Shown: one piece after another, positions 23,395 to 35,782 of the stretch
Position numbering within the stretch: position 1 is the first letter of the stretch
Layout: each line of letters starts with the position of its first letter
Source: Diphasiastrum complanatum
Lineage: Eukaryota > Streptophyta > Lycopodiopsida > Lycopodiales > Lycopodiaceae
Length of the DNA stretch: 64,000 nucleotides
Direction of reading: 5' to 3'
Assembly: GCA_029204225.1 (NCBI GenBank)
Contig: CM055102.1
Coordinates: 35,274,585-35,338,584 of the forward strand
Notes under the pieces: model-generated
Database searches by the model: none
What the model was told of the DNA's origin: nothing
Seen by the model: only the letters and a program-made list of their open reading frames with translations
Position numbers and translations under genes: made by a program

Positions 23395-24788
23395 TTATTT
23401 CCTTGCTTGATCTACACTTGTAAGTTCATCTAAAGAGGTTAGGAAAACAACATAATTTCCAAAAACTACTTGCTTACCCTTTTGATCATATGTGAGCCTT
23501 AAAGATACTTGTCTTTCTCTTGATGTTCTCCTTGGCTTTTGACTTGATGAAGGTCCATCATCATCACCATCCAAAGTAGGATCCTTTTCATCAACATCAA
23601 GAATATTAGATCCATCTACACTACCATCAATCATGATTGAAGACACGTTTGGAATGTTCCCCTCATAAAAAATGACATCTCTACCAACAATCACTTTGTT
23701 AGTAGAAGGAATATAAACCTTGTAGGCTTTACTCACCTCACTATATCCAACAAAAGTACCTCTTCTTGAAAATGGATTCTCCTTGGTCCAAATCAAGGAT
23801 AATGTTGACATAGCATGTGCATCCAAAGGTTCTTAAGAAGTTGACACTCTGCCTCCTCTTGAATAGCATCTCAAAATGTGTCCTTCCATTCAAAATAGCG
23901 GTCACCTATTGCACAAGAAATTGGCACACAACAAAGCTTGATCCCAAAATGGTTTGTCAAGATTAATACTTAACCTCATAGCTTTAGCACTTTCACATAA
24001 AGTCCTATTCTTCCTTCCAGCCACTCCATTTTATTGTGGGGTCCTTGATGTTGTATACTCCCTCTTGATCCCATGCTCATCACAAAAGGCCTTGAACTTG
24101 GTAGATATGTACTCACCTGCACCATTGTCACTCCTTAAACACTTGATATTTGTGGAAAATTGGTTCTCCCTTGCATTCTTGAACTTGATAAAGACATCAT
24201 ACACTCATCCTTGCTCTTTAGTAGATAGATCCAACAAAATCTACTAAAATCATCAATGAATGTTACATGCATCTTAGCTAAAATTTTGCTAATTGTAGTA
24301 AATGCATGAATATCCGAATGTACAAGTTGAAAAAGCTCTGTAGATCTAGATATAGATCTAATATAAAAAGGTAGTCTATGTGACTTAGACAAAGCACAAG
24401 ACTCACAAACATGTTTGATGCCACTTAAGGAACTTGGAAGACCTATCATAATCTTCTTTCTAGCCATTATCTCCAATGACATGAAGTTGAGGTGTCCCAT
24501 CCTTTTATGCCAAACCTCTTGAATAGGTATTTGCTCCCTTGCAACACATCCAACTTGGTTAGCAATATCACAAGCATCTAGTTTGAACAACTTCCCTTGC
24601 CTTTTACCTTTTCCAACCAAGACATCCTTCCTTTTGATCAAACACGCATCTCCATCAAACTCCACCTTGAGGCCTTTACTTAGCATTTGACTCACACTAA
24701 GCAAATTCTTGGTAATAGATGGAATAAATAAGACATCCTCCAAATGGGGAGAGAAATAGGAACTGTACCAATCCCTTTGATTGCACAC
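23395..24788 (-). pseudogene. copia pre-integrase, integrase core and C-terminus
   Basis: Contains VLFIPSITKNLLSVSQM, the pre-integrase HKRMGHLNF with CESCALSKSHRLPF (zinc-binding His/Cys), LVHSDIHAF (first catalytic Asp), and FIDDFSRFCWIYLLKSKDE. After a frameshift near 24150 come a CLRSDNGAGEY-like second Asp and a degenerate third motif. The last frame (23395-23826) has FVGYSEVSKAYKVYIPSTNK and VIVGRDVIFYE, the usual copia integrase tail. Confidence 0.82.
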
Positions 24789-25314
24789 TCACCATCATTG
24801 GCTGTGTAGATCACCCTCTTGTCATCTCCATATGCCAACAAAGAAGTGAAGTACTCTTTGTGAAAAGTCATGTGTGAAGTTGCTCCAATCTCAATCCACC
24901 AAGGATCTAGATCTCCATCATTAACAAGCATGCATGAAGACATCACAAAAGCATCATCATTTGCATCTTGAACATCCAAACCATCCTCATCAAGAGTAAG
25001 ATTACCTTGCTTGTCTCCTTGATCTCTCTTCTTCTTGTAGCAATCTCTTGCAAAGTGTCCTTTGCGCCACAATAGATGCACTTGAGTTTTGATCTATCCT
25101 TCTTTTTGCCACTTGAAGAAGCATCCACTTGATCTTGCCCTTTAGACCACTTACTTTTGGTTTTGCGTGTATTGATACGTCCTCTTCTAATGTTGATGTT
25201 TCGTTGAAAGGAAAAAGGCCAAACGCACCAAAGACTGTCTAAAAATAAAAGTTGGCACCAACGACTGTCTAAAAATGAAAACCTAGCATGCAAATTGCGC
25301 CCAGTAGCGGGCAT
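24692..25314 (-). pseudogene. copia gag C-terminus and protease
   Basis: Two overlapping frames. The first ends in a Lys-rich segment and half a knuckle (KLKCIYCGAK). The second continues it (KGHFARDCYKKK), so a one-base change splits the CCHC motif. Protease follows: WWIEIGATSHMTFHKE has EIGA where DSGA is expected, so the catalytic Asp appears lost. It reads on through TANDGECAIKGIGTVPI. Confidence 0.8.
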
Positions 25315-25450
25315 GAACGGGCCGACACACTGGGTGGTCAGTACCTACCTCGCCGCACTGAAGGCTGTCTAAAAACGGAAAGTTGGCATGCAAATTACAC
25401 CGGTAGTGGGCATGAGACTACCGGTAGGTACTGACTACCCAGTATGCCAG
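25195..25450. repeat. direct repeats around GACTGTCTAAAAA
   Basis: Three copies of a (C/G)ACTGTCTAAAAA-like core occur near 25232, 25263 and 25365. The last two are followed by a longer shared block (GCATGCAAATT…AGT(A/G)GGGCATGA…) interrupted by TACCTAC/TACCGGTAG palindromic pieces, with a CAGTACCTACC/GGTAGGTACTG inverted pair. It looks like a rearranged non-coding repeat; origin unknown. Confidence 0.6.
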
Positions 25451-25805
25451 TAGCGCTCGCTACCTAGTTCATAATGGTGAAAAGGGTGATTCCTTCATGT
25501 TAAGGGGGGTCGCATTGTCCATTAGAATTTTGGTGAATGACATGTGTCAATTACCTTTTGCATTTGTCCCATTAACAAATTTCGTATTGAACTTGATCAC
25601 TTGATGAAGCTATTACCAAACCGCTATTTTAAGTGATTAAGCACATGCTTAAAAAAAACTATATCGTGCCAAGTGCTCAGGGTGCCTTTGTATTTTGGAG
25701 GCACCTCTCCCAACACAATGTTCATGTGAATTTTACAACCAGAATTTTAGGTGATAATTCTTCTCATAATTAGCCAATCATTTAATGTTAAAACATGGCA
25801 CATGA

Positions 25806-25936
25806 GCTTTTTGGTGGAATGTGCATGTGGATAGTCAATGACGGGCTACCACATAGCACATGTACATTATGGTAAAATGCGTGTGCTATGTGGCAGCATG
25901 TCGTTGGCTGTCCACATGCACATTCCACCAAAAAAC
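25806..25936. repeat. 131-bp foldback: 55-bp inverted arms, 21-bp loop
   Basis: Arms 25806-25860 and 25882-25936 are reverse complements at about 48 of 55 positions, with the shared core TTTTTGGTGGAATGTGCATG. No target duplication is obvious. It could be a MITE-like element or a hairpin RNA source. It lies about 410 bases upstream of the RRM gene's start codon. Confidence 0.85.
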
Positions 25937-26351
25937 AAAAATATAAATTTTTTTGCAGTATAATGCAAAAAAAAAAAAATACGGCATCCACACGTGCGGT
26001 CATACATCCGTACCTTACGGCCCCCCAAAAAAAAACTTTTACCTTCGCAAATTGACATTACGCAGGAGAAGGCCCTCTTCCTCTCGAATGTTCCATCTTG
26101 CTCGGGCATAAGCGCTCGGGCGGGAGCTCGGGGGGCATTGGGCCCTCCTAGTGTGGAACGCCATGGAGGGAGGTATTTGCCCCACAAAATTAGGGTTTGA
26201 AGATTCAAATTAATGGAAAAACGGGAGAGAAGGACGTCTTTGGAAAATAAAGAGTATCGAAGAGAGATGCACAACGTACAAACGGAGAGAGAGAGAGAGA
26301 GAGCGAGCACAGATTTGTGTTGTTGTGTGTTAGTCTGTGTGCGTGCCTGCT

Positions 26352-26831
26352 ATGGCAGACACAGCCTCGAATGCAGCAGCAGGAAACAGCGAGAAAGAGA
26401 AAGCCATCAAGGACTTCAAGAACAAGGTGAAATGCAGCGTTTTCCTGTACGATCTGGCGCCCACCGTGAGCAAGGCCGTTGTATTGACCGCTCTAGGGCA
26501 GTTTGGCAACGTGGTGGATGTGGAAATCATCAAGAATTATTTGGATCCTAAGCAGGCGCCAGTGCGGGCGCTGGTGGAGATGGAGACTCCGGCACAGGCA
26601 CGGAGTGTGTTAAATCAAATGAAGGATTTCTTGTTTATGATGGGCGGCATGCCGCGGCCTGTGAAAGCCATACCTGCCACAGAGGCCTTGCTTTCTGACT
26701 GTCCATTGCCAAAGAAGCGGCTTAAACTGGAGCCCAGGATATTGAAGAAAACCGATCCTGGTGGTGCATTGGCATTTGAATGGCGAGATTTGGCTCAAAG
26801 ACATTTGGCTGAAGTGGAACTATTAACAAAG
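26352..26831 (+). CDS. AIPP1: AIPP1/EDM3-like RRM protein, exon 1
   Basis: 160 codons from ATG at 26352 (MADTASNAAAGNSEKEKAI); the purine-rich leader ahead has no earlier in-frame ATG that I could find. Residues about 28-105 form an RNA-recognition motif: CSVFLYDLAP (RNP2-like), FGNVVDVEII, APVRALVEMETPAQARSVLN (RNP1 region atypical, weak aromatics). Then comes MPRPVKA, a family landmark, and a helical segment (WRDLAQRHLAEVELLTK). The exon ends at AAG before GTACTT, a good donor. In Arabidopsis, AIPP1/EDM3 works with ASI1 and EDM2 in the nucleus on transcripts with intronic heterochromatin. The family match is from memory of conserved layout; another plant RRM protein remains possible. Confidence 0.72.
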
Positions 26832-28599
26832 GTACTTTCTACTGCTTACTTTTGAATTTGTATATTCAATAAGAAATGATTGGCTGTAAATTTTCAGCCT
26901 TGAAAATAATGAGCCCTCATGGATGGAATCTAAAAAATACCGAGCCCTCATGGATGGAATCCAAAATATGAAGCTCTCTTATATGGAATTGTTGTTCTTG
27001 AGCCTGGCATAATTTCAGATTAAGATTTTCATGACACACATTAAGTTGGATTATGTGTTTTTGTTGGCACATTGTGGCAATAATGGTGAGTCCTCTCGTT
27101 GCGATGAGACGAGAAGACTTGCCATTATATTCCACAATGTGTCGATAAACACATTACCAGTTTGTAGTTCCATAAAGCTGAGATGAGAGGATTCGCCATT
27201 GATGCAGCCTTAATCACTCTTCTTTTTCTCTTGCATGTCCTCATTTGTGTAGCTGGTTGAAATTGAATTCCTGACCTTAAGTTGAGGAAAGGAAGTTTTA
27301 CCAACATGCCATTTATTGGGGGGACTACACAATCACTCTTTACACCTCCATAACTACATCTTTTGAAGGATAAGTGTGCAAATAAAAAAAAATGGTAGCA
27401 CTGCTCTATTTGGGTCAATTTGTGGCCTATAATATGACCTTTGATGTTATTGCTTTAGGTATATTTCATGCAACTAGTATTATCTCCATTTGGTAGCGAG
27501 GGAAAATTCACTCATCACATCTATCTTTTAAGGCTAGTGATTGGTCATAGTGCACATGCCTTGTGAAATTCTTTGTTACACCATTGTAGATAAAAAGTTC
27601 ATTCCATATCCTCTTCAAGACTTAGTGTAATAGAGATGCAACACATTCAAAATCATTTTTTTTGAGAGAGTCTTCAAATTCAACTCTTTGAAATTGCACT
27701 ACCTTCTCTTATGTTTTGCCTAGCTCCTTCCCATTCTTGCTCTACTAACTTGGAATTGGTTGGTAAGTTAAATGTCTAGATCTTCAGTGTTCTCAGAGGG
27801 CAGTTTAGAGATGAGTTTGGACACATAACGATCTAGATTTTGAGAGGACTTCACAATAGCCCATACAAGTTAATCTAAGATGAGAAATGAAACTTGAACC
27901 CATCACAAACATAATGGTATTTGAAGACTTGAATGAGGTGAACCATGAAGGATATCAATGTGGACAAAAATTGCTCTTATGAAGGTAAAAGGCCTCTAGA
28001 AAAATGGTGAAAACATTCGTGCTTTTAATTCAATAAAAAATTCAACCATTTGAGAATAAGGAACACACTCACGTTTGAGCCTGATAGTTGTTTTCATAAC
28101 AACATTCTAGGTCAGCCCTCTTAAGTAGTAGCCTTGGTGTTCCATACCACCAAGACCTATCTCATTAGTTGGGGATGCTTTACCTAGACTTGATGATTAT
28201 GAGCCTCATCCACTAGCTAAAGCCATACTTGACAGAATGTGCCAATGAATGCTCAAACACTCTTATGTAGCCTTAGCCCATGCCATGTTCCCTAAAGTGT
28301 GTATGGAATCAGCGACTCCACATGCATGTCTTCTCAAGTGGTTCTAGGACTATTGTTGCGTCCTAGACTCCAATCATAGCCTTAACTCTAGCGGCTTCCT
28401 TTAGTCTAAAGTTAGATAACAACTAACTCTCGCTAGCTTTGGTCAACTAACCTACATTAGATAAGTTAGATAGGCAAAAGCACATTTTTGCATTGTCATC
28501 TTTAGAGATAACATCCACATCTACATTAGACCCTGTCCTACTTTTAATCCTCCTAGCTCTTCCCCGCCAATAATGCTTTCCCTAGAACATTTGCTTACA

Positions 28600-29171
28600 T
28601 AGATTACATCCCCCCCAGCGCAAATAAGTCAGTTATTCGCTGTCTGTCCAGCGAAGGTAATTAAAACTCAGACTTAGGCCCTCCAATACACAGCCACGTG
28701 GCACTGTCCAGATGTGGACAGGTGGCAGGGTACTGTAGGTGCTTTTTCCAAGGTTCCCCATCGCACTAAAAAATGGTTTTTTTTTTGGGTTTTGGTTCCG
28801 CTGTTGGACAGCGAAGGAAATCTGTTCGCAGGGAAGAAGAGAAAGACCAGCGATGAAGGGGGAGGGTTGTCTGGCCGCCAGCTGGCAAGAAAACTGGTGG
28901 GTGGCCAGATTTGCTTATGTGGAGGCTAGGTGGCAAGGTAAGGCCTAGGCAAGCATGGAGAGGGAGGCATGCCTCTCCAATGCGAGATTTCATGAGAAGA
29001 CGAGGTGGATGTGGTGGTGCATCCTTCTCTTTGCTTACTCTTATTCCTCATGGCAGCCATGGACAATACCATTTGGATTGTGAAGAGCCAGCAAGATTAG
29101 TCTTGTATCTATGTTCCTTGAGTTGCTTTTGATCTCTTTCTTTCTTAATTCACCTCTCTTGCTCTTGAGAT
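28600..29171 (+). other. leader or LTR remnant upstream of a gypsy gag fragment
   Basis: GC-richer sequence directly ahead of the gag ATG at 29172. No clear PBS or LTR terminus could be found, so its nature is unproven. Short open frames here look like chance. Confidence 0.3.
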
Positions 29172-30490
29172 ATGGATCCTAATCCTACCACACAGCCCAT
29201 GTCTCCTGTTCATGAGGTAACGACATCTACCTCTACCATGGATTCCGAAGCCTTGTTGCTTGCAATTAACAATCTACAGCAGCAGATTGTTGACTTGCAA
29301 TCCAAACTCTCACGGGATCAGCATGATTTGAAGGAGTTGACGCATTTAAGGCAGCTATTGCATCAACCTTTGTTCACCCCTGAGATTTTTGCTGGGGAAA
29401 AGAAGGATAGAACCCCGGAGGTGGTCTTGCCGTGGATCGATCGAAGAAATTCGCACTTTTCCATGCACGATTCTTCCGACGACAACAAGATCAATCTAGC
29501 CGTCATGTACCTACGAGATAAAGCTTTCACGTGGTGGCAAGATTTGAGAGGTAAGCCTGAAGTTCCTAAGAATTGGGAGGACTTTTGTAAGGCCTTTAGG
29601 GCGGCCTTCCTTCCTATTCTTGATGATTTTGAATTTTATCGTCAATATGCAACGATCCATATGGGGAACCAGCCCCTGGATCAATATTAACAAGAATTTC
29701 AAGAGGTCTATTCTCGTTTTGCAACTAGAATAGACCCTCTTTTAGTAAAGTTGCATTTCATTCTTGGGTTGCCAAGAGACTATCGGCTAGAGGTCAGGAG
29801 GAACCAGCCTCTTACCCTCGAGGATGTTGTTCGCTTTGCCAGGATATACTATGATACTCGTATAGTGGCCAAGCCTGAGACTGGTGTCTTGCTCGACGTA
29901 AAGGGTAAGAAGCCTTTCTTTCCAAAGAAATAAGGCAAAGGATGGGTCTTCAGGTTCAGGTAAATCGAAGAAAAGGTCTACCTTGGATCAGGAAACCTTA
30001 ATGAAAGCCCGAAGCAACAATTTGTGCTTTAATTGCATGGAACCAGGTCATGTCGCGAAGGAATGTCCAAAGAAACGGAAAGCTAAAGGGGCATCTTTTA
30101 AGATGCCAGGTAACTCTAGCATATCTAGTGTAGATCTTTCCTTTGCTGGTAATTCTGTGTGTGAGCATTGTTGTTTTAACATGGCTGGTTGTGGTCCTCA
30201 TGACCTCATTCGGATGAAGGGAGTTGTGGGTGGCCAAGCTGTAACAGTTTTATTTGATGATGGTTCCACACAATTTAATTAACGCTAATTTGTTGCAGAA
30301 GCTAAGGGTGGAAACAAGGCAAAGTGAGTATCGATATACAGTGAAGCTGGCAGCAGGAGCGGAAAGCCAAGTTTGGGACCGGATAGTCCCACGTCTACCG
30401 ATTTAAATACAAGCCTATAAGGATAAATTAGACTTTCACATTATGAATCTAGATAGGGTAGATGTAATACTTGGAAAGGAGTTTGTATCC
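29172..30490 (+). pseudogene. gypsy gag and protease fragment in intron 1
   Basis: Gag starts MDPNPTTQPM with a Gln-rich coiled-coil region (AINNLQQQIVDLQSK). It continues through AFTWWQDLRGKPEVPKNWED and FCKAFRAAFLPILDDFEF, with stops at 29690 and 29933. It goes on with LGLPRDYRLEVRRN, the knuckle CFNCMEPGHVAKEC (near 30020) and the protease VLFDDGSTQFN. A frame change at about 30280 is followed by more protease sequence, then an abrupt end near 30490. RT and later domains are absent. Same strand as the host gene. Confidence 0.85.
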
Positions 30491-30942
30491 ATATAGGATG
30501 AGTACTACTGAAGAGGATGAGGTTTTCGGGCCCTCAATCTGATACCTACAGCTTATTTCACTGAGAGTGCTAGAAAAAAAACTAAAAGAGAGTAATGCAT
30601 TCGTAACTTGAAGTATGTGCCGCAATGGCCAGAACAGAAACTCTAGGCATGAGGAAACACAGTCTAGCACTTTACATCACCCCAATCCGACGCCTGCATG
30701 AGTCATATATGTAGGGAAGAGAAATCTGGATCTGATGATTTCGAGCTCCACGCTCATTTCCCATGCCTGATACTGTGCCCATTGCGTCTCAATCGTCAAC
30801 TAGATGCTCGTAGATTGCTCACATGCCTCAATCCCACATGCATAAAAAAATTTACAGCATTTTCTCTCCACTAGCACGCACGGGCAGAGAGCAAAAAAAA
30901 TTGCAAATTTGAAGCAAATTTTTTTTGCGTTTTGGAATGTGG

Positions 30943-30947
30943 CCCAC
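30943..30947. repeat. target-site duplication CCCAC, left (gypsy-2)
   Basis: Five-base direct repeat also found at 37561-37565, exactly flanking the two LTRs; five bases is the usual size for LTR integrases. Confidence 0.88.
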
Positions 30948-31305
30948 TGTAATAGATCCTAACACCACAGTAGGGCAAACACTAACTGATCCACCCAACC
31001 TTGCCTACTCCCTGATATAGAGTAAGCCCCTCCTAGCCCAGTGTGAGGACTGGTAGCATGCTACTGCCAAGTGTCGGCCACGTGGCACTGACGTGGCCGA
31101 CTGCACGTCGGGACCCAACTGGGGGCCCTATCCTGCTGACAGGGTCCCTAGGCTGTGTTAGGCCCGCCATGGCTATGGACCGTGCTGGGGCACACTACTC
31201 ACACTGTCTTGCCCTGTTGGTCATGTACGCTGGACACGACCCTGACTGTGGTATCTGACCTATCTGTGTTCTCTAGGGTTCGGCACTGGTTACGAGCTCG
31301 TAACA
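30948..31305 (-). repeat. gypsy-2 3' LTR, 358 bp
   Basis: Matches 37203-37560 base for base except one C/T difference in the context GCACG(T)CGGG versus GCACG(T)TGGG. Contains paired CCACGTGG and GACGTGGC boxes. Confidence 0.95.
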
Positions 31306-31321
31306 CTCCCTCCCCCTTAAG
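31306..31321 (-). other. polypurine tract of gypsy-2
   Basis: On the minus strand it is CTTAAGGGGGAGGGAG, directly before the 3' LTR. It primes plus-strand DNA synthesis in LTR elements. Confidence 0.85.
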
Positions 31322-34300
31322 AACCGTCTTGGTCCTCTAAGACAAAGTCTGGAAAAATCTTGCGAAGGACGCTGCCTCTTTCCCAAGTGGCATTCTCAAC
31401 AGGCTGATCATTCCACTTAACCAAATATTCTCGGTATAGAGTATGGCGAGTCTGCGTCTCTCTACTATCAAGAATTTCCTCTGGTTCATGTGGAGGTTGT
31501 TGAGGATCCAATGGGAGAACTAGAACACTGTCCCCTACCAGATTATCTGATCTGGTTAAGGCTTTTCGTAACTGACTTACATGAAAAACTGGAAAAACCT
31601 TACTGCTGTGTGGGAGTTCTAGTTCATAGGTGACCTCGCCTAGTCTCCTACTGATGGTAAAGGGACCACAATACCTTGGAGACAACTTAGCACACACTCC
31701 TGATTTGAGGGTTTTAGAGTCAACTGGGACTCTCAAGTAGACTTTCTCACCAGTGGAGAACTGCACATCCCGTCTGTGTGGATCTGCATAATGCCTGGCT
31801 CGATCCTGGGATTGTCTAATGCTACGCTTAGCATGTTCTATCATCTGGTTTAGGTCTTCTAAAAAGTTTCTGGCTGCTTCAACTTTTTCTTGTTTAAACC
31901 CTACAGCTGTGGGTGAGCGTGGCTGAAAACCGTACATCAGCATAAATGGGCTGTATCCCGTAGCTGAATGTTTGGTACTGTTGTAAGCAAACTCTAATAT
32001 CGAGAGATACTCCTCCCAATTAGTCTGCCTCTTGCTGACGTATGCACGAAGCATATCCTCCAGCACTTGATTTACCCTTTCTGTTTGACCGTCCGTCTGT
32101 GGATGGTCAGTGGTACTCATATTAAGTTTAGTATGGAGATGATGGAATACTGCCTTCCAAAAATTTCCAGTAAACTTACTGTCCCGGTCGCTGACTATGC
32201 CGGAAGGTAGACCGTACAATTTAAATAGCCCGTCTACAAACAACCTCGCTAACTCTGGAGCTCTAACGGTTGTTTTGGTCGGAATAAAATGAGCCATTTT
32301 GGTCAGACGGTCAACTGTGACCCATATAGCGTCATTACCCTTTTGGGTTTTAGGCAGGCCTACTATAAAATCCATGGAGATACTCTCCCATTTACCAGCT
32401 GGTATTTCTAAGGGATGCAACAACCCTCCTGCCTTTAAACGCTCTGCTTTATTTACTTGACATTTCTGGCAACTGGTTACATACTGGTGGACGTCCTTTT
32501 TCATACTGGGCCAGAAAAATTGCCTACGAAGAAGCTCATAGGTCTTCTGTATGCCAGGGTGTCCCGCGCTAGGATTGTCATGACATTCATATAGGACCTG
32601 CTGCCTATAATCCTCTGAATTGGGGACACATACTCTATCTCTATAGAGCAAGTACTCATCCTGAATGGAATACTGTTTCCATTTGAATCCTTGAGTCAAC
32701 TGACCCTCAACCACTGGGGTTTGCTTGGGTAATACCGGCTCAGAATCCTCAACGTCATCTGATGACGTATACTCGGACTCATCATCATCCTCAACGGAAG
32801 CTGCCGTATTCTTGGATGAACTGGCACCAGCCCCGGGAACTGGTTCTGGAGTCTGTAACTGTCTGTTCTGGACTGAGTTCCAGATAATAGAGAAGAATGC
32901 ATCATGCTGGCATTTCCCTCTCAAGGACTCGAGTAACTCATTACGAATCTGAGTAAAACTCAGCTCGTTTATCATAGGCATTCTGCTAAGGGCATCTGCT
33001 ACTGTATTGAATTTTCCACGCCTATATCTGATAGACATGTCAAACTCTTGCATCAACTCTGCCCAACGAGCTTTCCGACCTCTAAGCTCAGGTTGATTGC
33101 AAAGGTATCTGAGACTCTCATGGTCTGTCAGGACCTCAAAGTTGGCACCATACAAATAATGCCTCCAAGTCTTAAGGGCATGGACTATAGAAAAGAGTTC
33201 CTTTTCATAGGCACTATACCTAGTCTGTGCTGGCTCGAGTTTTTTACTCTCGAACGCAACTGGTCGTCCACCCTGAGTTAGCACAGCACCTACTGCAAAG
33301 TCGCTAGCATCTGTTTCGACCACAAATGGCTGATTGGGGTCGACGACCTTTAAAACTGGTGCTGTAGCTAAGGCTGTTTTGAGAGCATCAAAGCTCTCCT
33401 GTTGTGCGGACTCCCAAATGAACTCCTTTCCCTTCCCCTTAAGGAGATTTGTCATAGGGACTGCTATCTGAGCATATTCCTTGACAAATCGTCTGTAATA
33501 TCCCGCCAGACCAAGAAAGATTTGAAGTTCCAAAATATTCTGAGGTCTCAGCCAACTGAGTATGGCTTTAACCTTATTTGGGTCCATCTTAATCCCATCT
33601 GAAGAGATAATGTGACCCAAATATGCTACTTCTTCAACGAAGAATTCACACTTGGATTGTTTAGCATAAAGCTTATGCTTTCTGAGCAGTCGAAACACCT
33701 TTCTGAGGTGTTTTAGATGCTCCTTCCTCGTTTTGCTGTAGACGAGGATGTCATCTAAAAATACGACTACAAACTTACCCAAGTATGGTCTGAGGACACT
33801 GTTCATCAAGGTCATAAAGGTAGCTGGAGCATTTGTGAGCCCAAATGGCATCACCTTAAACTCATAATGACCGTGACGAGTCCTAAAAGCTGTTTTCGAG
33901 ACATCTTCCGATTTTATACGGACTTGATGATATCCCGATCTGAGGTCTATTTTACTGAAAAACTTAGCCCCGTCGAGTTGATCAAACAACTCGTCTGCCC
34001 GAGGCATAGGGTATTTATTCTTAATTGTGACTTTATTGAGGGCTCTGTAATCTACGCAAAGACGCATAGACCCCTCCTTCTTTTTCACCAATAGGACTGG
34101 TGAGGCCCATGGTGAACTACTGGTCTGAATTTGGCCTTTCCCAAGATAGTCTGTTAACTGCCTAGTTATTTCTTCATCCTCTGTTCGGCTGACCCGATAC
34201 GGAGGTTTAGAAACAGGTGCTGTACCTGGTACTAGGTTTATTACATGATCTACCTCTCTGCTAGGTGGTAAACCATGTGGCAAATCTTCAGGAAAAACAT

Positions 34301-35700
34301 CTTTAAATTTAGACAATAAAGTTTCTAATTTACTGATTTTCTGCTGAATAGAACTGGAAATAGAAACTTCAGGAATAAACTGAAAGTCACATAAGAATAC
34401 CTGATGGTCTTCGTCTCCGATTAGCTGACAGAGTTCTGAACTGCAGACCATAGGGCTGTTGGGGACATCATGCTCCCCATGCAACTGGATCTCTCGGCCT
34501 TTATGCTGAAAGCTGAGGGTGTTCTCCTGATAGTTTCTGTGGAGGGAAGGTCCTAAACTGTAGAGCCAATCTCTCCCGAGAACAATGTCTGTTCGATCCA
34601 GGTGCATTATCTGAAAGTTTATTTCATCTTGGTACCCCTGAATACCAAGATTTAACTTACTTACCATAGTTTCCCATATTTTTTTATCTTCACCCTTAGC
34701 TAATGAAACTATGTACCTATGCTGACTAGGTACTTCTGGTAGTTTAAGCTTTTTAACCAGGGTGTGGTTGATGAAATTATGGGTTGCCCCATCATCAACC
34801 ATGACTCTTACTGACTGGTTACCAACTTTCCCATGCATACGTACTAGGTCATGCGGCCCAAAGCTGAAGGGTCTCGCTAGCATTGCAGAGGTGAGCTGGC
34901 AACAGTGTTCATGGTCTTCATGATACACTTTGATCTCGGAAGCTGCTGAGTTACTGGGGAAACATACAGTCTGAACAAGATGAACTTGTTTTTTATCTTT
35001 CTTATCTTTTTTAGTGAAAGGCCCCTTGGGACACTGTCTGACTGTGTGTCCCTTGCCCATACACACAAAGCACAAACGTTCTTGTTTGGCTTTCTCAAAA
35101 TCATCTGGTTTTAAGGGCTGTATGAGTGAAGGGCGTTTCTGAGGAGCTTCACCTTTAAATTTCTCTTCTTTCTTTCTTTTTAAAAATTTCTTTTTAAATT
35201 GAAAGTCTTTCTGAGGAAGCTGCTCAGAAAGTGGTTGCTGTCTCGCTCTCTTCCTACCCACTGAATCATCATAGATTTGAGCATATCTGAGAGCTTGCTC
35301 AAGGGTAGTAGGCGAGTTTCTCTGGACCTCTACTTTATATTCATCTTTGAGGCCACGGACAAATCCCCTGATTTTTTGATAGTCATCCATATTTTTAATC
35401 TTTAAAATTGCCTCTCGATACTGCGAGATATATTGGATGAGGGACTTGTCCATTACTGTTCTTTCCCAGGCTTCCCAGGCTCTATCAAGTTCATTCTCTG
35501 GTAGAAATTCTCTTAGGAAAGCTTCTTCAAAAGCTTTCCATGACCGGGGAGTCTGCCCAGTCTCCTGGAGATTTAACCACCACTTATAGGCCATAGGCCC
35601 TAAAGAAAGACTGGCCTCAATTGCTTGCAAATGGTCAGGGGTCTGTTTAAGAGCATGAATGTTCTTCCATTTGCTGAGGAAGGTTTGTAGAATATCTGCA
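31317..35700 (-). CDS. gypsy-2 gag-pol polyprotein (intact frame from mid-gag)
   Basis: Counting from the codon at 35630, 1437 residues with no stop. Gag to about 180; CCHC knuckle [14 protein letters not shown] at 187-200; retropepsin [13 protein letters not shown] near 278 (DDG active site); RT 500-690 with FLDDILVYS at 624; RNase H with ETDASD at 772, YEKE at 807, TDHESL at 835; integrase HHCC (His 1017, 1024; Cys 1054, 1057) and DDE (Asp 1087, Asp 1148, Glu 1184); GPY/F module near 1321; chromodomain 1383-1430 ([20 protein letters not shown]). All catalytic residues are present. The frame stays open upstream to about 35720 ([15 protein letters not shown]), so the true gag start is at 36399, beyond the insertion. 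Chromodomains steer integration towards modified histones in this family. Confidence 0.95.
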
Positions 35701-35721
35701 TTTGAGTAAAGGTAACAATAT

Positions 35722-35782
35722 TATCTACCGACAGGGGTCGGAACAGAACTCTGAGGTCTGTTCCGACCCCTATTGGTAGATA
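35722..35782. repeat. 61-nt hairpin in gypsy-2 gag
   Basis: Arms of 26 bases (TATCTACC..AGGGGTCGGAACAGA and its reverse complement) with two mismatches and a 9-base loop. The motif CTGAGGTCTGT(T/A)CCGA is repeated once more just beyond it (35790-35806). It sits at the edge of the inserted segment. Confidence 0.85.

Larger units (their letters stand above)
23100..25314 (-). mobile_element. copia gag-PR-INT relic, RT missing
   Basis: Minus-strand copia fragment in order: gag end with zinc knuckle, protease, pre-integrase, integrase core, integrase C-terminus. Coding fades at 23100-23395, where RT should begin; only a short EWIQAMD-like trace is readable there. No LTR or PBS was found on the upstream side. 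Confidence 0.8.

Noticed and set aside
26337-26351. Upstream extension of the RRM protein (five extra codons)
   Set aside because: It would start at GTG; the first ATG at 26352 gives a normal plant start.
31043-31340. 71- and 61-codon frames, repeated at 37298-37610
   Set aside because: They lie in the two LTRs of gypsy-2 and are duplicated only because the LTRs are.
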